From: Allium sativum
Lineage: Eukaryota > Streptophyta > Magnoliopsida > Asparagales > Amaryllidaceae
Reading direction: 5' to 3'
Length of the DNA stretch: 64,000 bases
NCBI GenBank assembly: GCA_030737875.1
Contig: CM060911.1
Span: 51,043,001-51,107,000 of the forward strand
Every line of letters starts with the position of its first letter. Positions within the stretch are counted from its first letter, which is position 1. The notes under the pieces were generated by a model. That model was not told where the DNA came from, did no database searches, and saw only the letters and a list, made by a program, of their open reading frames with translations. Shown here in pieces: positions 24,835 through 36,483 of this stretch. The position numbers were made by a program, and so were the translations under genes.

Positions 24835-25393
24835 GAGGCTCAGTGAAACTGAGCGGTAAGGCTCAGTTGAAACTCAGCTTTACGGCCCAGTTTCAACTGA
24901 GCGTAAGGCTCAGTTTCAACTGAGCGTAAGGCTCAGTTTCAACTCAGCTTTACGGCCCAGTTTCAACTGAGCGTAAGGCTCAGTTTCGCTGAGCCTTAAG
25001 GCTCAGCTGAAACTGAGCCTTACGGCTCGATTTCGCTGAGCGTAAGGCTCAGCGAAACTGAGCCATAATGCTCAGCTGAAACTGAGCCTTCACTGAGCGT
25101 GAGGCTCAGCGAAACTGAGCTTCACGGCTCAGTTGAAACTGAGCGTAAGGCTCAGTTTTGCTGAGCCTTAAGGCTCAGCTGAAACTGAGCCGTAATGCTC
25201 AGCTGAAACTGAGCCTTACAGCTCGGTTTCACTGAGCGTAAGGCTCAGCGAAACTAAGCCGTAATGGTCAGCTGAAACTGAGCCTTACGGCTCAGTTTCA
25301 CTGAGCGTGAGGCTCAGGTGAAACTGAGCTTTACGGCTCAGTTGAAACTGAGCGTAAGGCTCAGTTTCTCTGAGCCTTAAGGCTCAGTTTCAC
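24835..25393. repeat. Hairpin minisatellite array in CACTA-1
   Basis: About 560 bp of roughly 21-24 bp units built from GGCTCAG, a TTTC/GAAA core, CTGAGC and a TAAGG/TTACGG spacer. Most units are self-complementary (for example gctcagtttcaactgagc) and both orientations of the core (gtttcaac and gctgaaac) occur. The joint gagccttaaggctc is a perfect palindrome. A lone copy lies at about 26607-26630. The GC content is far above the surroundings. No coding potential was seen. Confidence 0.92.
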
Positions 25394-26975
25394 TATATAC
25401 GAGAACCTCAGGCTTCTCCTTATACAACAGCTCTTAACAACTGCATACTGTCCAGATTGAGAATCATTTCTTCTTTAAAAAGCTATCATTGCTCCTTGAA
25501 CCTGGTAAAAAAACTCTCATATTCTTGGACTTTATTAGCATCTTCCTCTACACAGTATATATACCATACTGATATTAGATTCATCCGTGCTATTATTTAA
25601 CTATATACGAGTTGAGCCTAAAAAAGCTTTTATATCCACATATTTTCCTTTTTGTTACTACACTCTATTGCAATGTTGTTTAGGGTTGTCAAACCAGTGG
25701 ATACCTCTAGAACCCATACAAAGTTTAGCCAGATCTAATGCTAGAAGCCTAAGAGCCTAAGAGCCTAACAGCTCGCTTAACCTAATACAAGTGTATTTAT
25801 TGTCGCTTTGTATCAAATTAGTATTATGAATTATCCGTATACAATTTAGTTTAGTAATAGCTATCGAAAGTGTAAGCTGTTAGGAAATGCATTTTAGTTT
25901 GTGCTTCAGCGCAAGGAAAACAATTACAGGTATATAGCTTCGCTTTAGTTGAATTCTTTGCATAGAACTTTTGCTTCACATGTTATGCAATAGGCAACAT
26001 TTAGTTGCTCTTTGTCTTGAGTTCTTTGGACACAAATTTCTGTTCACACATTGTATATTATATATGGTTGTTTATGGTATATTTTGATTGTTTTCTAATA
26101 ATAGTCTAGTTCATAAGGGTATCATATTAATTTATCGAGTATGGCCATGGTCTCAATATTATAGCTAAGATTAGAAACTGGAGTGTAGGTACAATGTAAT
26201 TGTTTTGTTTTTGAGTATTATTAAATGTCCATATAAAACATGTTGGTCCAGAATTACATCACTCAATCCTACTTAATGGATAGACTCATTTTTATGTATT
26301 GTTCCTTTGATGTTCTGTTTGTATGGCTGTCTCAATTCAGAACAATAGAAAAAACAAATTGACTTAGGATTTTTCCTGAACCTATGGTATAAAGATGTTA
26401 TCTATTATAAGCCTTAAGTTGCTTTACCAAAGGAAGTGTATGCACATATACATTTGATTTAGAAGTTAATTAATTATTATATTTGTTCATGTTAAAGTAG
26501 CTGATATTTTAGTTTTTTATCTGAACTTGCTTATGATGTAGTCCAGTGCTTTTTATAAAAGCTTTCATGCTATATTGAAGCTATTCGAGTTCATTTTTTA
26601 GCCAATGCTGAGCCTTAAGGCTCAGGTGAAATTAGGACTTGTTGTTGTGGAAGGCTTAGCTGCAATGATATTATATTTTTCTTTGCATATTTAGTGTTAG
26701 TTGTGAAATCAGGACTTCTTGTTATGGAGGCGAAACTAAACTGATGTTTGTTATTTTAATTTCTTTTCAGGCTTTAGAACAAGCATAAGTTGTATGGGCT
26801 CGACAACTGCAGTTTTGTTGTCTTTTTTTTAGAGGAAGAACTGTGAACTTTATGTTTTGTATATATTGTGTTATGTGGTTTGTATTAACTGAAGTTATGG
26901 TTTATGTATTAATCAAATTATGCTTAGCGTATCTTCTTTATATACTGTTATATAGGTGTAGCGCATCTTCTTTAT

Positions 26976-26980
<5 letters not shown>

Positions 26981-27016
<36 letters not shown>
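26981..27016. repeat. (AT)n microsatellite in CACTA-1
   Basis: 18 AT units, just inside the right subterminal repeats. Confidence 0.95.
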
Positions 27017-27018
<2 letters not shown>

Positions 27019-27056
27019 ATGGGTGCAGTGATTTGGTATATTGCATGTATGATATA

Positions 27057-27557
27057 CCGATTTTGATACGGTTAAAAGCCGTATCTAATTCATTGTTATC
27101 ATTGTAGGAGTAAGACATTAAACACGGTTTTAAGCCGTATCAGTATACCAGTTTAATACGGTTTTAAGCCGTATCAAATTTGTCAATTGATACGGCTTAA
27201 AACCGTAACGATCTATGAAGTTGATAGTGTCAGCATACCAATTTGATACGGTTTTAAGCCGTATCAATTTAGAAATTTGATATGGCTTAAAACCGTATCA
27301 AATTAGAAGTTGGACAGTGCCCGCATGCTAATTTGATACGGTTTTAAGCCATATCAATTGAGAAATTTGATACGGCTTAAAGCCGTATCTATTTAGAAAT
27401 TTGATACGGTTTTAAACCGTATCAATTTATTAATTTGATACGGTTTTAAACCGTATCAAAGCAACATAGATGCCATTTTTTGATACGGTTCAGGGCACTG
27501 CCAAATCGATTTTGATACGGCCATAAGCACTGCCAAATTGGCATTTCTGGTGTAGTG
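27057..27557. repeat. Right subterminal repeats and terminal inverted repeat of CACTA-1
   Basis: About a dozen copies of GATACGGTTTTAAGCCGTATC or its inverse, spaced about 30-60 bp, ending with GGTGTAGTG at 27549-27557. Many single copies are near-perfect palindromes. The right side carries far more copies than the left, a common asymmetry in CACTA elements. Confidence 0.92.
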
Positions 27558-27740
27558 ACACAACACAAACATCAACCAATTTATTTTTAACTTTTCACAA
27601 ATATACTAATTAATTCATATACTCTTTTAAAAAAATTCAGACTATATGATTAAAATTTTACATCCATGAAAAGAAAACAATAACAAAGTAGAGAACATAA
27701 TGGAAATTGCAAAATATGGTAAATGTACCATGCACCAGAG

Positions 27741-30700
27741 TCAATCAGAGATATCCACTCTGCACTTAGGATAGGCTTTCTTAATACTTTCCTCGGTTTC
27801 CCAAGTACAGTCTCGCGGATCTCCACTCCATTGCACTTTGACCAAGTGAACCATTTTGTTCCTCAGCTCTTTGGTTTCTTTGCCAATAATCTTGATCGGC
27901 TCTCTTCTCACCGCCAATTCTGGAGTAATTTCTATATCCCATTGCGCTGCTCCCTCCAGGATCAAATCAGGATCATGAACTTGCTTCTGAAGTTGAGATA
28001 CGTGAAATACATCATGTACTCCAGGCAACCAATCTGGCAATTGAATTTTATAAGCGAGAGTTCCAATCTGTTCTAGAATAGGAAACGGACTAATGAACTT
28101 AGGCGCCAATTTCCCTGTTTTACCGAACCGGATGACTCCTCTCATCGGAGATACCTTCAAATACACATAGTCGCCAACAGCAAATGATATATCTCTTCTT
28201 CTCTTATCTGCATAGCTCTTTTGTCGGTTTTGAGAGGCTAGTAATCGTTTCTTAACGAAATCGACTTTATCTGCAGCATCACGAATCATATCAGGCCCTA
28301 ATACGAGTCTATTGCCAGGTTCTACCCAACAAGCAGGGGATCGGCATGGTCTACCATACAATACTTCGAATGGAGACATTTTCAGGCTTGCTTGGTAGCT
28401 GTTGTTATATGAGAACTCGGCCAAATGCAAATGGACTTCCCATGATCTGCCAAAATCAATAATACAAGCCCGCAATAGATCTTCTAGAATACGGTTCACC
28501 CTCTCAGTCTGACCATCTGTTTGAGGATGATAAGCGGTGCTCAAGTTTAGTTTCGTTCCCAATTCTGCTTGGAATGCTTCCCAGAATTTACTAGCAAAAA
28601 TCGGGTCATGGTCACTAACAATGCTCATGGGAACTCCGTGCAGTCTAACAATTTCCTTGAAACATATCTGCGCCAGACTCTGAGCAGTTCTATTCGACCT
28701 GACAGGTATGAAATGGGCGGTCTTCGTGAAATGATCTACGATCACCCAAATACTGTCATTTCCTTTCCTAGTTCTGGGCAAACTATCTATGAAATCCATG
28801 GAAATCTGTTCCCATTTTCCACCTGTAATTTCTAAAGGTTGCAACAATCCAGCGAGTTTCTGCTGATCGCTTTTGACTTACTGACAGGTGGAACACCGGC
28901 TTACATATAAGGAGATGTCTCGTTTCATAGATCTCCACCAAAAAGTGCGCTTGATATCATTATACATCTTGCTCACTCCCGGATGGATATTAAGCTTGGC
29001 TTTGTGACATTCATCCAATACTTCTCTCCGGAGTTCAGCAATGTTTGGCACACATATTCGGCCTTTTGACCTCATAATTTCATCGTTATCTATCTGGAAA
29101 CTCAAGCGTTCGCCTTTCTGTATTCTTTCTCTGATTCATTGAATGAAGTGATCATCCTTCTAAAGAGCAGATATTTTATCAATCAATGAAGTCGTAATAA
29201 TAAAACTGGTGATTATCACATTCTTTCTACTTAGCGCATCAGCTACAACATTGGCTTTCCCTGGAGTGTACAAAATCTCAAAATCGTACGCTGCAAGAAA
29301 TTCTAGCCAACGTTGCTGCCTCAGATTCAAGTCTTTCTGGGTGAACAAATAATTCAATGACCGATGGTCTGTATACAGTTCGAATTTCTCACCCAAAAGA
29401 TAGTGCCTCCAGATTTTCAAAGTAAATACGATGGCTAACAACTCAAGATCATGAGTAACGTAATTCTTCTCATGCGGTTTTAGCTGATGGTTAGCATAAG
29501 CAATCACTTGACCTCTTTGCATTAATACTGCACAATGGCCTTCTCTAGAGGCATCTGTCCAGACTTTCAAGTCCTCATTGCCATCAATTATTGTTAACAC
29601 TGGAGCAATCGTCAGTTTTAACTTCAGCTTCTGGAAAGCTGCCTCACATTCTGGAGTCCAGTTGAATCTCGAATGTTTCTTAGTCAGTTTCGTTAAGGAA
29701 CTATATGTCTTCATTAAATCCATAATGAATTTCTGATAATAACTGGCCAATCCGAGTAAACTTCGGATTTCTATGGGTGTACGAGGCTGTTTCCAATTCT
29801 GAATGGTAGTGATTTTACTGGGATCCACTGAAATTCCTTGTTTTGACACGACGTGGCTAAAAAATTGGACTTCTTCTTGCCAGAATATACATTTGGAAAA
29901 CTTTGCTTTCAAAACATACTTTCTGAGAATTTCTAACACTTGTTCCAAATGTTTTTCGTGCTCGCTCTCTGACTTAGAGAAGATCAGTATATCATCAATG
30001 AAAACCAGAACAAATTTATTCAAGACTCCTCTAAATACTCGGTTCATTAGATCGACAAAATAAGCTGGAGCATTGCATAAGCCGAACGGCATTACTAGCC
30101 ACTCGTAGAATAAGTCCGGACCTCTGAATGCTTTCAAAGAAACACACTCTTCGGCAATACGAAGCTGATGGAAACCTGTAGCTAGTTCCATCTGTGAAAA
30201 CACTTGTGCGCCATTCAATCCATCCAACAAATCATCAATCCGCGGCAATGGATTTTTTTTTTCGATGTCTACCTTTTCAAGTCACGATAATCTACACATA
30301 GTCTGAGAGTATCGTCTGACTTCGGGACAAATACCACTGCTGCTCCCCAATAAGAGAAACTAGGCCTGATCAGGCCCTTCCATACAAGCTGTCGAGTTTG
30401 ATTATCTAACTCATCTTTCTCCTTCAAGGTCATTCTTCGAATAGCGTGAACTACTGGCCTTGCATTCGGAACCAAAGAGATTTTGAAATCAATTTCTCTC
30501 TGCGGAGGTAAGCTAACAACTTCTTTGAACACATCCGCATAGTTCTTGACAACTGGGATATCTTCAATGTCAACCAGAATATTCCCCGGAACGACAGGAA
30601 CAGGTTCTATTTGTGCAGGAGTAACATCTAAAGCTGCCCAGAAATCTTTTCTATCAGAATTCGGTCCTTCGCATGGAATGGTTATATATTCCCCGAACTT

Positions 30701-31998
30701 TGTCTTTTCCTTAACAATTCTTTCGATGCATTTGACCTCAGCTTCATATTTGGTTAACCAATCCAATCCCAAGATAAGATCAAATTCTATAAAATTCATG
30801 ACGATCGTGATGGTAGGGAACCGATAACGGGAAAAAGAGACAGGCACTCCACAAACCCAACTAAGATCGAGGGAACCCCCAACCGGATTATGGACAGTTA
30901 TTGGCTCTTTGAGCTTTTTCAAATTCAAATCTAGCTTCTTAACCGCATTCTTTGCAACAAAGCTTCACGACGCGCCTGTATCAAATAATACCTTAACTGG
31001 AATATCTCTGACATTAAGCGTGCCTTCCAAAACATCTGGCCTTTCTTGACTGGATGCGGGTGCAGAAGTTTCTGCCACTTCATTTACCTGCACCACTTCA
31101 GATTTCAGTGATAGCCTGCAATCTTGCTTTACGTGACCAACCCGATGAAAAAGGTTGCATTTTCTATCCTCTCTAAACTTGTTCTTGGATTTAAGTCTAC
31201 TCTTTAATCGCTTCTTTAAGGGTCCGCAGTTTATCGCCAAATGCCCTGGCTTCTTGCATTTATTGCATATTGCAGTCGTTACTGGTCCTTTCTCAAATGT
31301 TACCTTCTCCCGATTGAATCTAGGCTTCTTTCTAGCCCCAGACATCGTACTTGACTCTAGTTGTGTACTTGTCTCTGGGCTATCAGTTTCAGTTCTCTTT
31401 TTGTTGCTAACACTGACTTCCTCTTCATCGACAAAAAGGCCTCGCTTATCTCGATCTTCATATTGATAAGCCATGTATATCATTTCAGAAAAAGGAAGCT
31501 ACACATGCCCCATTACACTATTCTGGTATTTTCTTTGGAGCCCGTTAATAAACCTCAGATTCTTCCTCTTTGGATTTTGAATTAGATGAGGGGAAAAATG
31601 AGAAAGTTCATTGAATCTCTTATGATATTATGGAATATTCATATCTCCTTGTATCAGATAGTAGAATTCATCACATAACCGCTCAGTTGCTTCTGGAGGA
31701 GTAATTTTTTCACTGAAAATCTCTTTGAATCTATCCCAGGTGATATCACCTTCTGGATTATCGTTAATGATTGTCTCCCACCAGATTAAAGCTTCATCTT
31801 TAAGTGCCCAAGATGCCACTAATCTTTTCTGATCATCTCTCAGCTGGAAACGTTCAAAATTCTTTCAGCAGAACTCATCCAAGCTTGAGTCTGAATAATG
31901 GATTCATTCCCCGAGGATTGTGCTCCACCCAGATTTCGATATCTCTTAAATAGAGCCTTTAGATCTGGTTCTGCATTCCTTCTGTTTCCGACACTCAT
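27741..31998 (-). pseudogene. Gag-pol polyprotein of element A, broken
   Basis: The start is the ATG at 31996-31998 (MSVGNRRNAEPDLK). Order: Gag; one normal CCHC knuckle (CNKCKKPGHLAINC) and one with its second Cys replaced by Phe (CNLFHRVGHVKQDC); protease LFDTGAS; reverse transcriptase with FIDDIL; RNase H (TDASREG, DLELLAI, TDHRSL); an integrase HHCC finger (CHKAKLNIH ... CSTC); integrase D-D-E in MDFID, VSDHD and QTERVNR; and a chromodomain-like end (VKVQWSGDPRDCTWETEE) with stop at 27741. Breaks: a frameshift near 31855-31865, stops at about 31628 and about 31500 in Gag, TGA at 30965-30967 just after the protease motif, a frameshift near 30283 in reverse transcriptase, a stop at 29160 with further disruption to 29105, and TAA at 28878-28880 before integrase. 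It is a degenerate copy and cannot be translated through. Confidence 0.94.
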
Positions 31999-32235
31999 TT
32001 TCTAGTACTTCTGCAAATAGCAGACCAAGTGTCAGGTCAACAGAAAAGAGATTATAAAGCATAGAGACATATACTTGAATGTAAATGCATCTATTGGGGT
32101 GTATTTCATTCTGCTATACTCATACTAGGATATTACTGATCCTATCTGTAATGAGTTATTCGTCCTAGAACACTACTGGTTCTATTTCTGACGAGTATGT
32201 TAATATGTTATATTCCAGAACTAAGCTTAACCAAA

Positions 32236-32247
32236 GCTCTGATACCA
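32236..32247 (-). other. Primer binding site of element A (initiator Met tRNA)
   Basis: The reverse complement reads TGGTATCAGAGC. It is four bases from the 5' LTR. Confidence 0.95.
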
Positions 32248-34219
32248 CGTTTGTGACGACCCAAACCCCATTCCACGGTGGTAAGGGTAATCTTTGGAAT
32301 ATAACACATAAACAGATAACAACAGAGTAGAAATAAATAAATACACTAGATAATGTACAATAGAATATACTGGATAAATATAAACATCACAGTTACACAG
32401 TATACAGGATCATACTTAGTACAAAATATAGTTCATTTATACATAAATGTCTATATTGGAAAACAAAACATAATATGTACAATAGGAGCTGAACAGCATA
32501 AAAAGAGATAAATGATAGAATCCACCTTCAGCTCCAGCTATCCAGAAAGAGTCTGCTAAAACCTGAATACAAGGCTGCCCGTGTAGAAATAGGGGCACCC
32601 GAGTTTGCAAGTGAAACAAACTACGAGTCTGTCATGGGACTGGTATGAGAAATCTACTTAACTTATTTTATAATATGGCCAATCACAGGACCACGCCGCC
32701 AACGCGGAACGGGTTTACTCCATGGGATTACCAGTGCTTTAAAATAAGTAAATCTTTTAAACATCGCAATGCTTTTCATAAAAATGAAGCCATTATAAGA
32801 CCCAGTTCCCATCACATAATGCAACACAAACCGGAGGATAGATTTTACCTTATATGGCCAAAATATGCTTGATACGAGCAAAACAAATCATTTGATATTA
32901 TTGCTAGTGTTTATATGTTTCAAAAACAATTTTAATCAATCATAGAAGGCATGGGTACCATATATCATGTCTATATATATATATATATATATGCAATCAA
33001 AACCACACGATGTCATATTTGGAGATTGGATTTTCGTCATGAACCAAGGCAAGGGATCGTCCTTACCGCTTCGAGACGCTCTAGCCCGTGTCTCAGGAAC
33101 AGCCGCAACTGCCCCTTGGATCGTTAGGGTCTGTCCACCGATGTGGATTAAAATGCCTGAACAATGCGTTTCCTTGCCCTATGGGGCGTAACTGGTCATA
33201 TCCGACCAAATCATCGGCTCCGAAGAGACCTAACTAACCGAGGCGCCTCGCAATCCATCATCCACATAAGTAAAATGTCAGGCCGTGTAAAAACTGACAC
33301 CACTCCTAGCTAGAAGGAAACGCATGTCCTCCCTGAAGTCCTCTCCCGTTTCTGGTCCATACCGGGGTGTGAGGCTCGTGAAACAATGCTAAACACAAAG
33401 CTAACTATTCAAAACCGTGCTTTGATCATCAGCCACAAAGCTCTGCTTTTCAACAAAAGCTTTGATCACAGCATCTCTGCATGCCACGATGTCAATATAC
33501 AACGTCAGACACACGTCCATTTACAAGTCCGTTCTGGGTCTGAATGGAACCGTAGGCACCTTATACCTCGCATATCTGCACAATCAACAAGTACGTCCAG
33601 ATGGCTACCACTTCAGCCCCTTCAAGGTAGCTACTCCTATCATGAGCATCAGTAGCACCCCTCCATTCGACGTGAAGATCACCGATCTTGCACCGCCTTC
33701 ATATCTTCGACTTTTAATCATCAATCAATTATTTGAAATGAGAATCAACTCGGCCTTTTCATATAATTCACGTATATTTAGAATTTCAAATCAGTTCATT
33801 TCAATGGTTAAATTATTCGACATCAATAATTCTGTTCTTTAATGTAATTTTCACGCCAAACACAATCAACAATCAAATATCCAATAAACCGAGTAAATTC
33901 AGTTTATTTTCATTCCATATCGTTTATAATATTTTATCACGATTTATCGCTATTTATATTCATTTAAAATTAGCCAATTCATTCAAATGACGCTTCGGGC
34001 CATAAAGTGGCCGTGTCGCTGTTTTTCTTCAGACTTGACTTACACATATCTGAAAATCTAACCTTTGGATCTTCACAAATTTTATATCATTAGAAAGATC
34101 TTTTCAAAACGAATCCAACGGTTTCAGTTTTGGGAAAATCCGACGGTCGGATCTCCCGGTACAATCGTTTGAAGTTACAATTTCAAAATACGAACTGCAG
34201 CGTCGTTATTCGATTTAAT

Positions 34220-34252
<33 letters not shown>

Positions 34253-34610
34253 AATATAATCGATTCTGACACTGTTTTTCTTCATATTTGAATTAAACAT
34301 TCCAGACAATCCAATCGTTGGATCTTTACAAAATTGGTGTCGTTGGAAAGATATTTCCAAAGCGAACTCAACGGTTTCGGTCTCGGGAAAATCCGATGGT
34401 CGGATCTCCCACAATATTCGTTTGAAATCACGGTTTCAAAATACGAACTACGGCTTCGTTATTTGATTTATTTTAATTATATTTATATATTTATATATAA
34501 ATATAATTTCTTCTTCAACTTCAAAACCATATTTATTGCATACTTTTGATAAAAATGATATTTTTATCAAATAGATATTTATTTCCATACATCACTATTT
34601 TTAACAGTTC

Positions 34611-34934
34611 ATATATATAATAAAATTGTGATTTTTATTGTAAAACAATTTAATTCAAAACACGATTATTTTATATAGTTCATATAGATGATAAAAATGT
34701 GATTTTTATTGTAAAACAATTTATTTCAAAACACGATTATTTTATATAGTTCATATAGATGATAAAAATGTGATTTTTATTGTAAAACAATTTATTTCAA
34801 AACACGATTATTTTATATAGTTCATATAGATAATAAAAATGTAATTTTTATTGTAAAACAATTTATTTCAAAACACACTTATTTTATATAGTTCATATAG
34901 ATGATAAAAATGTGATTTTTATTGTAAAACAATC
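34611..34934. repeat. About 70 bp tandem repeat, five copies, in the 5' LTR of A
   Basis: Same unit as at 6786-7045, with one more copy here. Confidence 0.9.
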
Positions 34935-35324
34935 TATTCTAATCATTCGATAAAAATGTCATTTTTTTCATTCAAACCATTTCATTTCATCCATCACATG
35001 GATATATTTCAATACATGAAAATAAATCAAACACAGAAATATTTCAGAAAATTTTGGCAGCTTAACGGCATGGTAGTTAAAACTGGCACCGTCCCGAGTA
35101 CGGCTCCTCGCTCTACCTTAAAACCTCGCGGTTTTTGACAATGGGCATTTCAATATCTAGTTCGTACGCAGACGAATTTTCCCATATACTAATCCTGTTG
35201 GGATTTCAATCACAATCAATCATTTCCAATCAACCATTCATGGTATTCACCAAATTTCACATCAACCAAATCCAAACAATATCACAACAAATATATATCG
35301 TCCATGGTCTGTGGACGAGGGGAG

Positions 35325-35355
<31 letters not shown>

Positions 35356-36483
35356 TCGTATATAAATATATTTAAATTTCATTTCAATCATTTCAACGCA
35401 TATATAATTTTTACAACGCATATATAACTTATACATCGAACATACAACTTATACAACGCTTATACATAAGGTGTACAACGCTTATATAACTCATACATCG
35501 ACTATATAATTTATACATCGTCGTTTCCATATCGTTTATAATTTAAAAATCTCACATTGGGTTCCACTCCACCAAAAATTGTAGAAGGCTCAGAAAAATA
35601 TCCGGTCTCTTCTAGAATGTAGAAGACGTCCACACGAGTCCATTGTCTCTTGTTTCACTGGATTTCGTCAACATAGCAAAAAGATATGATTTTTACAGTG
35701 AAATCATAAACCGTAGCGCTTTAAAGTGCTATAAACTATTTTAAATAAAAAAAACCGTATACCTTCAAAATCTGTTCAAAACTAGGTCATCGATTTTCGT
35801 CGAATCCACGAGGTAAGGCTCCGAAAATCACACCAGGGGGTACCAGCCGCGGTCAACTCGAACTGGGCTAGGCAGAGCAATCGGCGGCGACACGGTTAAA
35901 CTTTGGAGGCGCGAAACTCGAGGAAGACACGACGAGGAGGGGCGCCACTTATATGGATTTGAAGAGGGTGAGCAGATCTTCAAAAAGTTGCACTGGGGTA
36001 TGGGGTTTTATTGTGAGGATCGGCCGGAAATTGGCTAGGAAGGGGGAAGCTCAGTTCCGCCATCGACATGAGCAGTTACGGGGTGGGGGTGGGGGGGGGG
36101 GGTTGGATTTTAATTTTTAAAATAAATTATGAAAGAAAAATTTCTATTGGCCCTCACTTTATTTAATTTTAAAATAGGGTTTTCTAAAATGAACTCCATT
36201 TTAAACCCAACGACTGTCGTCCCTAGCTAAATACCCCCATTCCAAACACAATGAGATATGTTTCGTAGGCCCATTCGACTGTTTCCGTTAGTTTTTCTTC
36301 AAATTAAAATATAAAACATTCAATATTTGATTTGAACGTACATTTCAATTTGTCGGGGCCACATACTGATTCTAAAAATTCCCGAAAAGTAAATCTAGCT
36401 ATGTTTTGATGATACGGTTCCAACAAAACTAGTTTCGTCGAATTCTGAGACCGTTTGAAAAATGGCTATTTTCTGGTCGATCC

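Larger units (their letters stand above)
19054..27557. mobile_element. CACTA-1: CACTA (En/Spm) transposon without visible transposase
   Basis: The left end is CACTACACC followed by 'caatttggca'. The right end is 'tgccaaattggcatttc' followed by GGTGTAGTG, the inverted counterpart. The 3 bp duplication aca (19051-19053 and 27558-27560) flanks it, as for CACTA elements. Subterminal copies of a GATACGG...CCGTATC palindrome lie at both ends, as expected for transposase binding sites. No transposase (TNPD-like) or TNPA-like open frame is visible in 8.5 kb, so it is probably non-autonomous. The interior holds a candidate gene-capture exon, palindromes, two microsatellites and a large hairpin array. 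It lies in the 3' untranslated part of element A. Confidence 0.93.

Noticed and set aside
24835..25393. Palindromic array as a CRISPR array
   Set aside because: There are no spacers of constant length and unique sequence. Units are contiguous and self-complementary, and the context is a plant transposon.
19054..27557. Host gene inside CACTA-1
   Set aside because: No frame longer than about 100 codons and no recognised domain. Only isolated exon-like signals are present.
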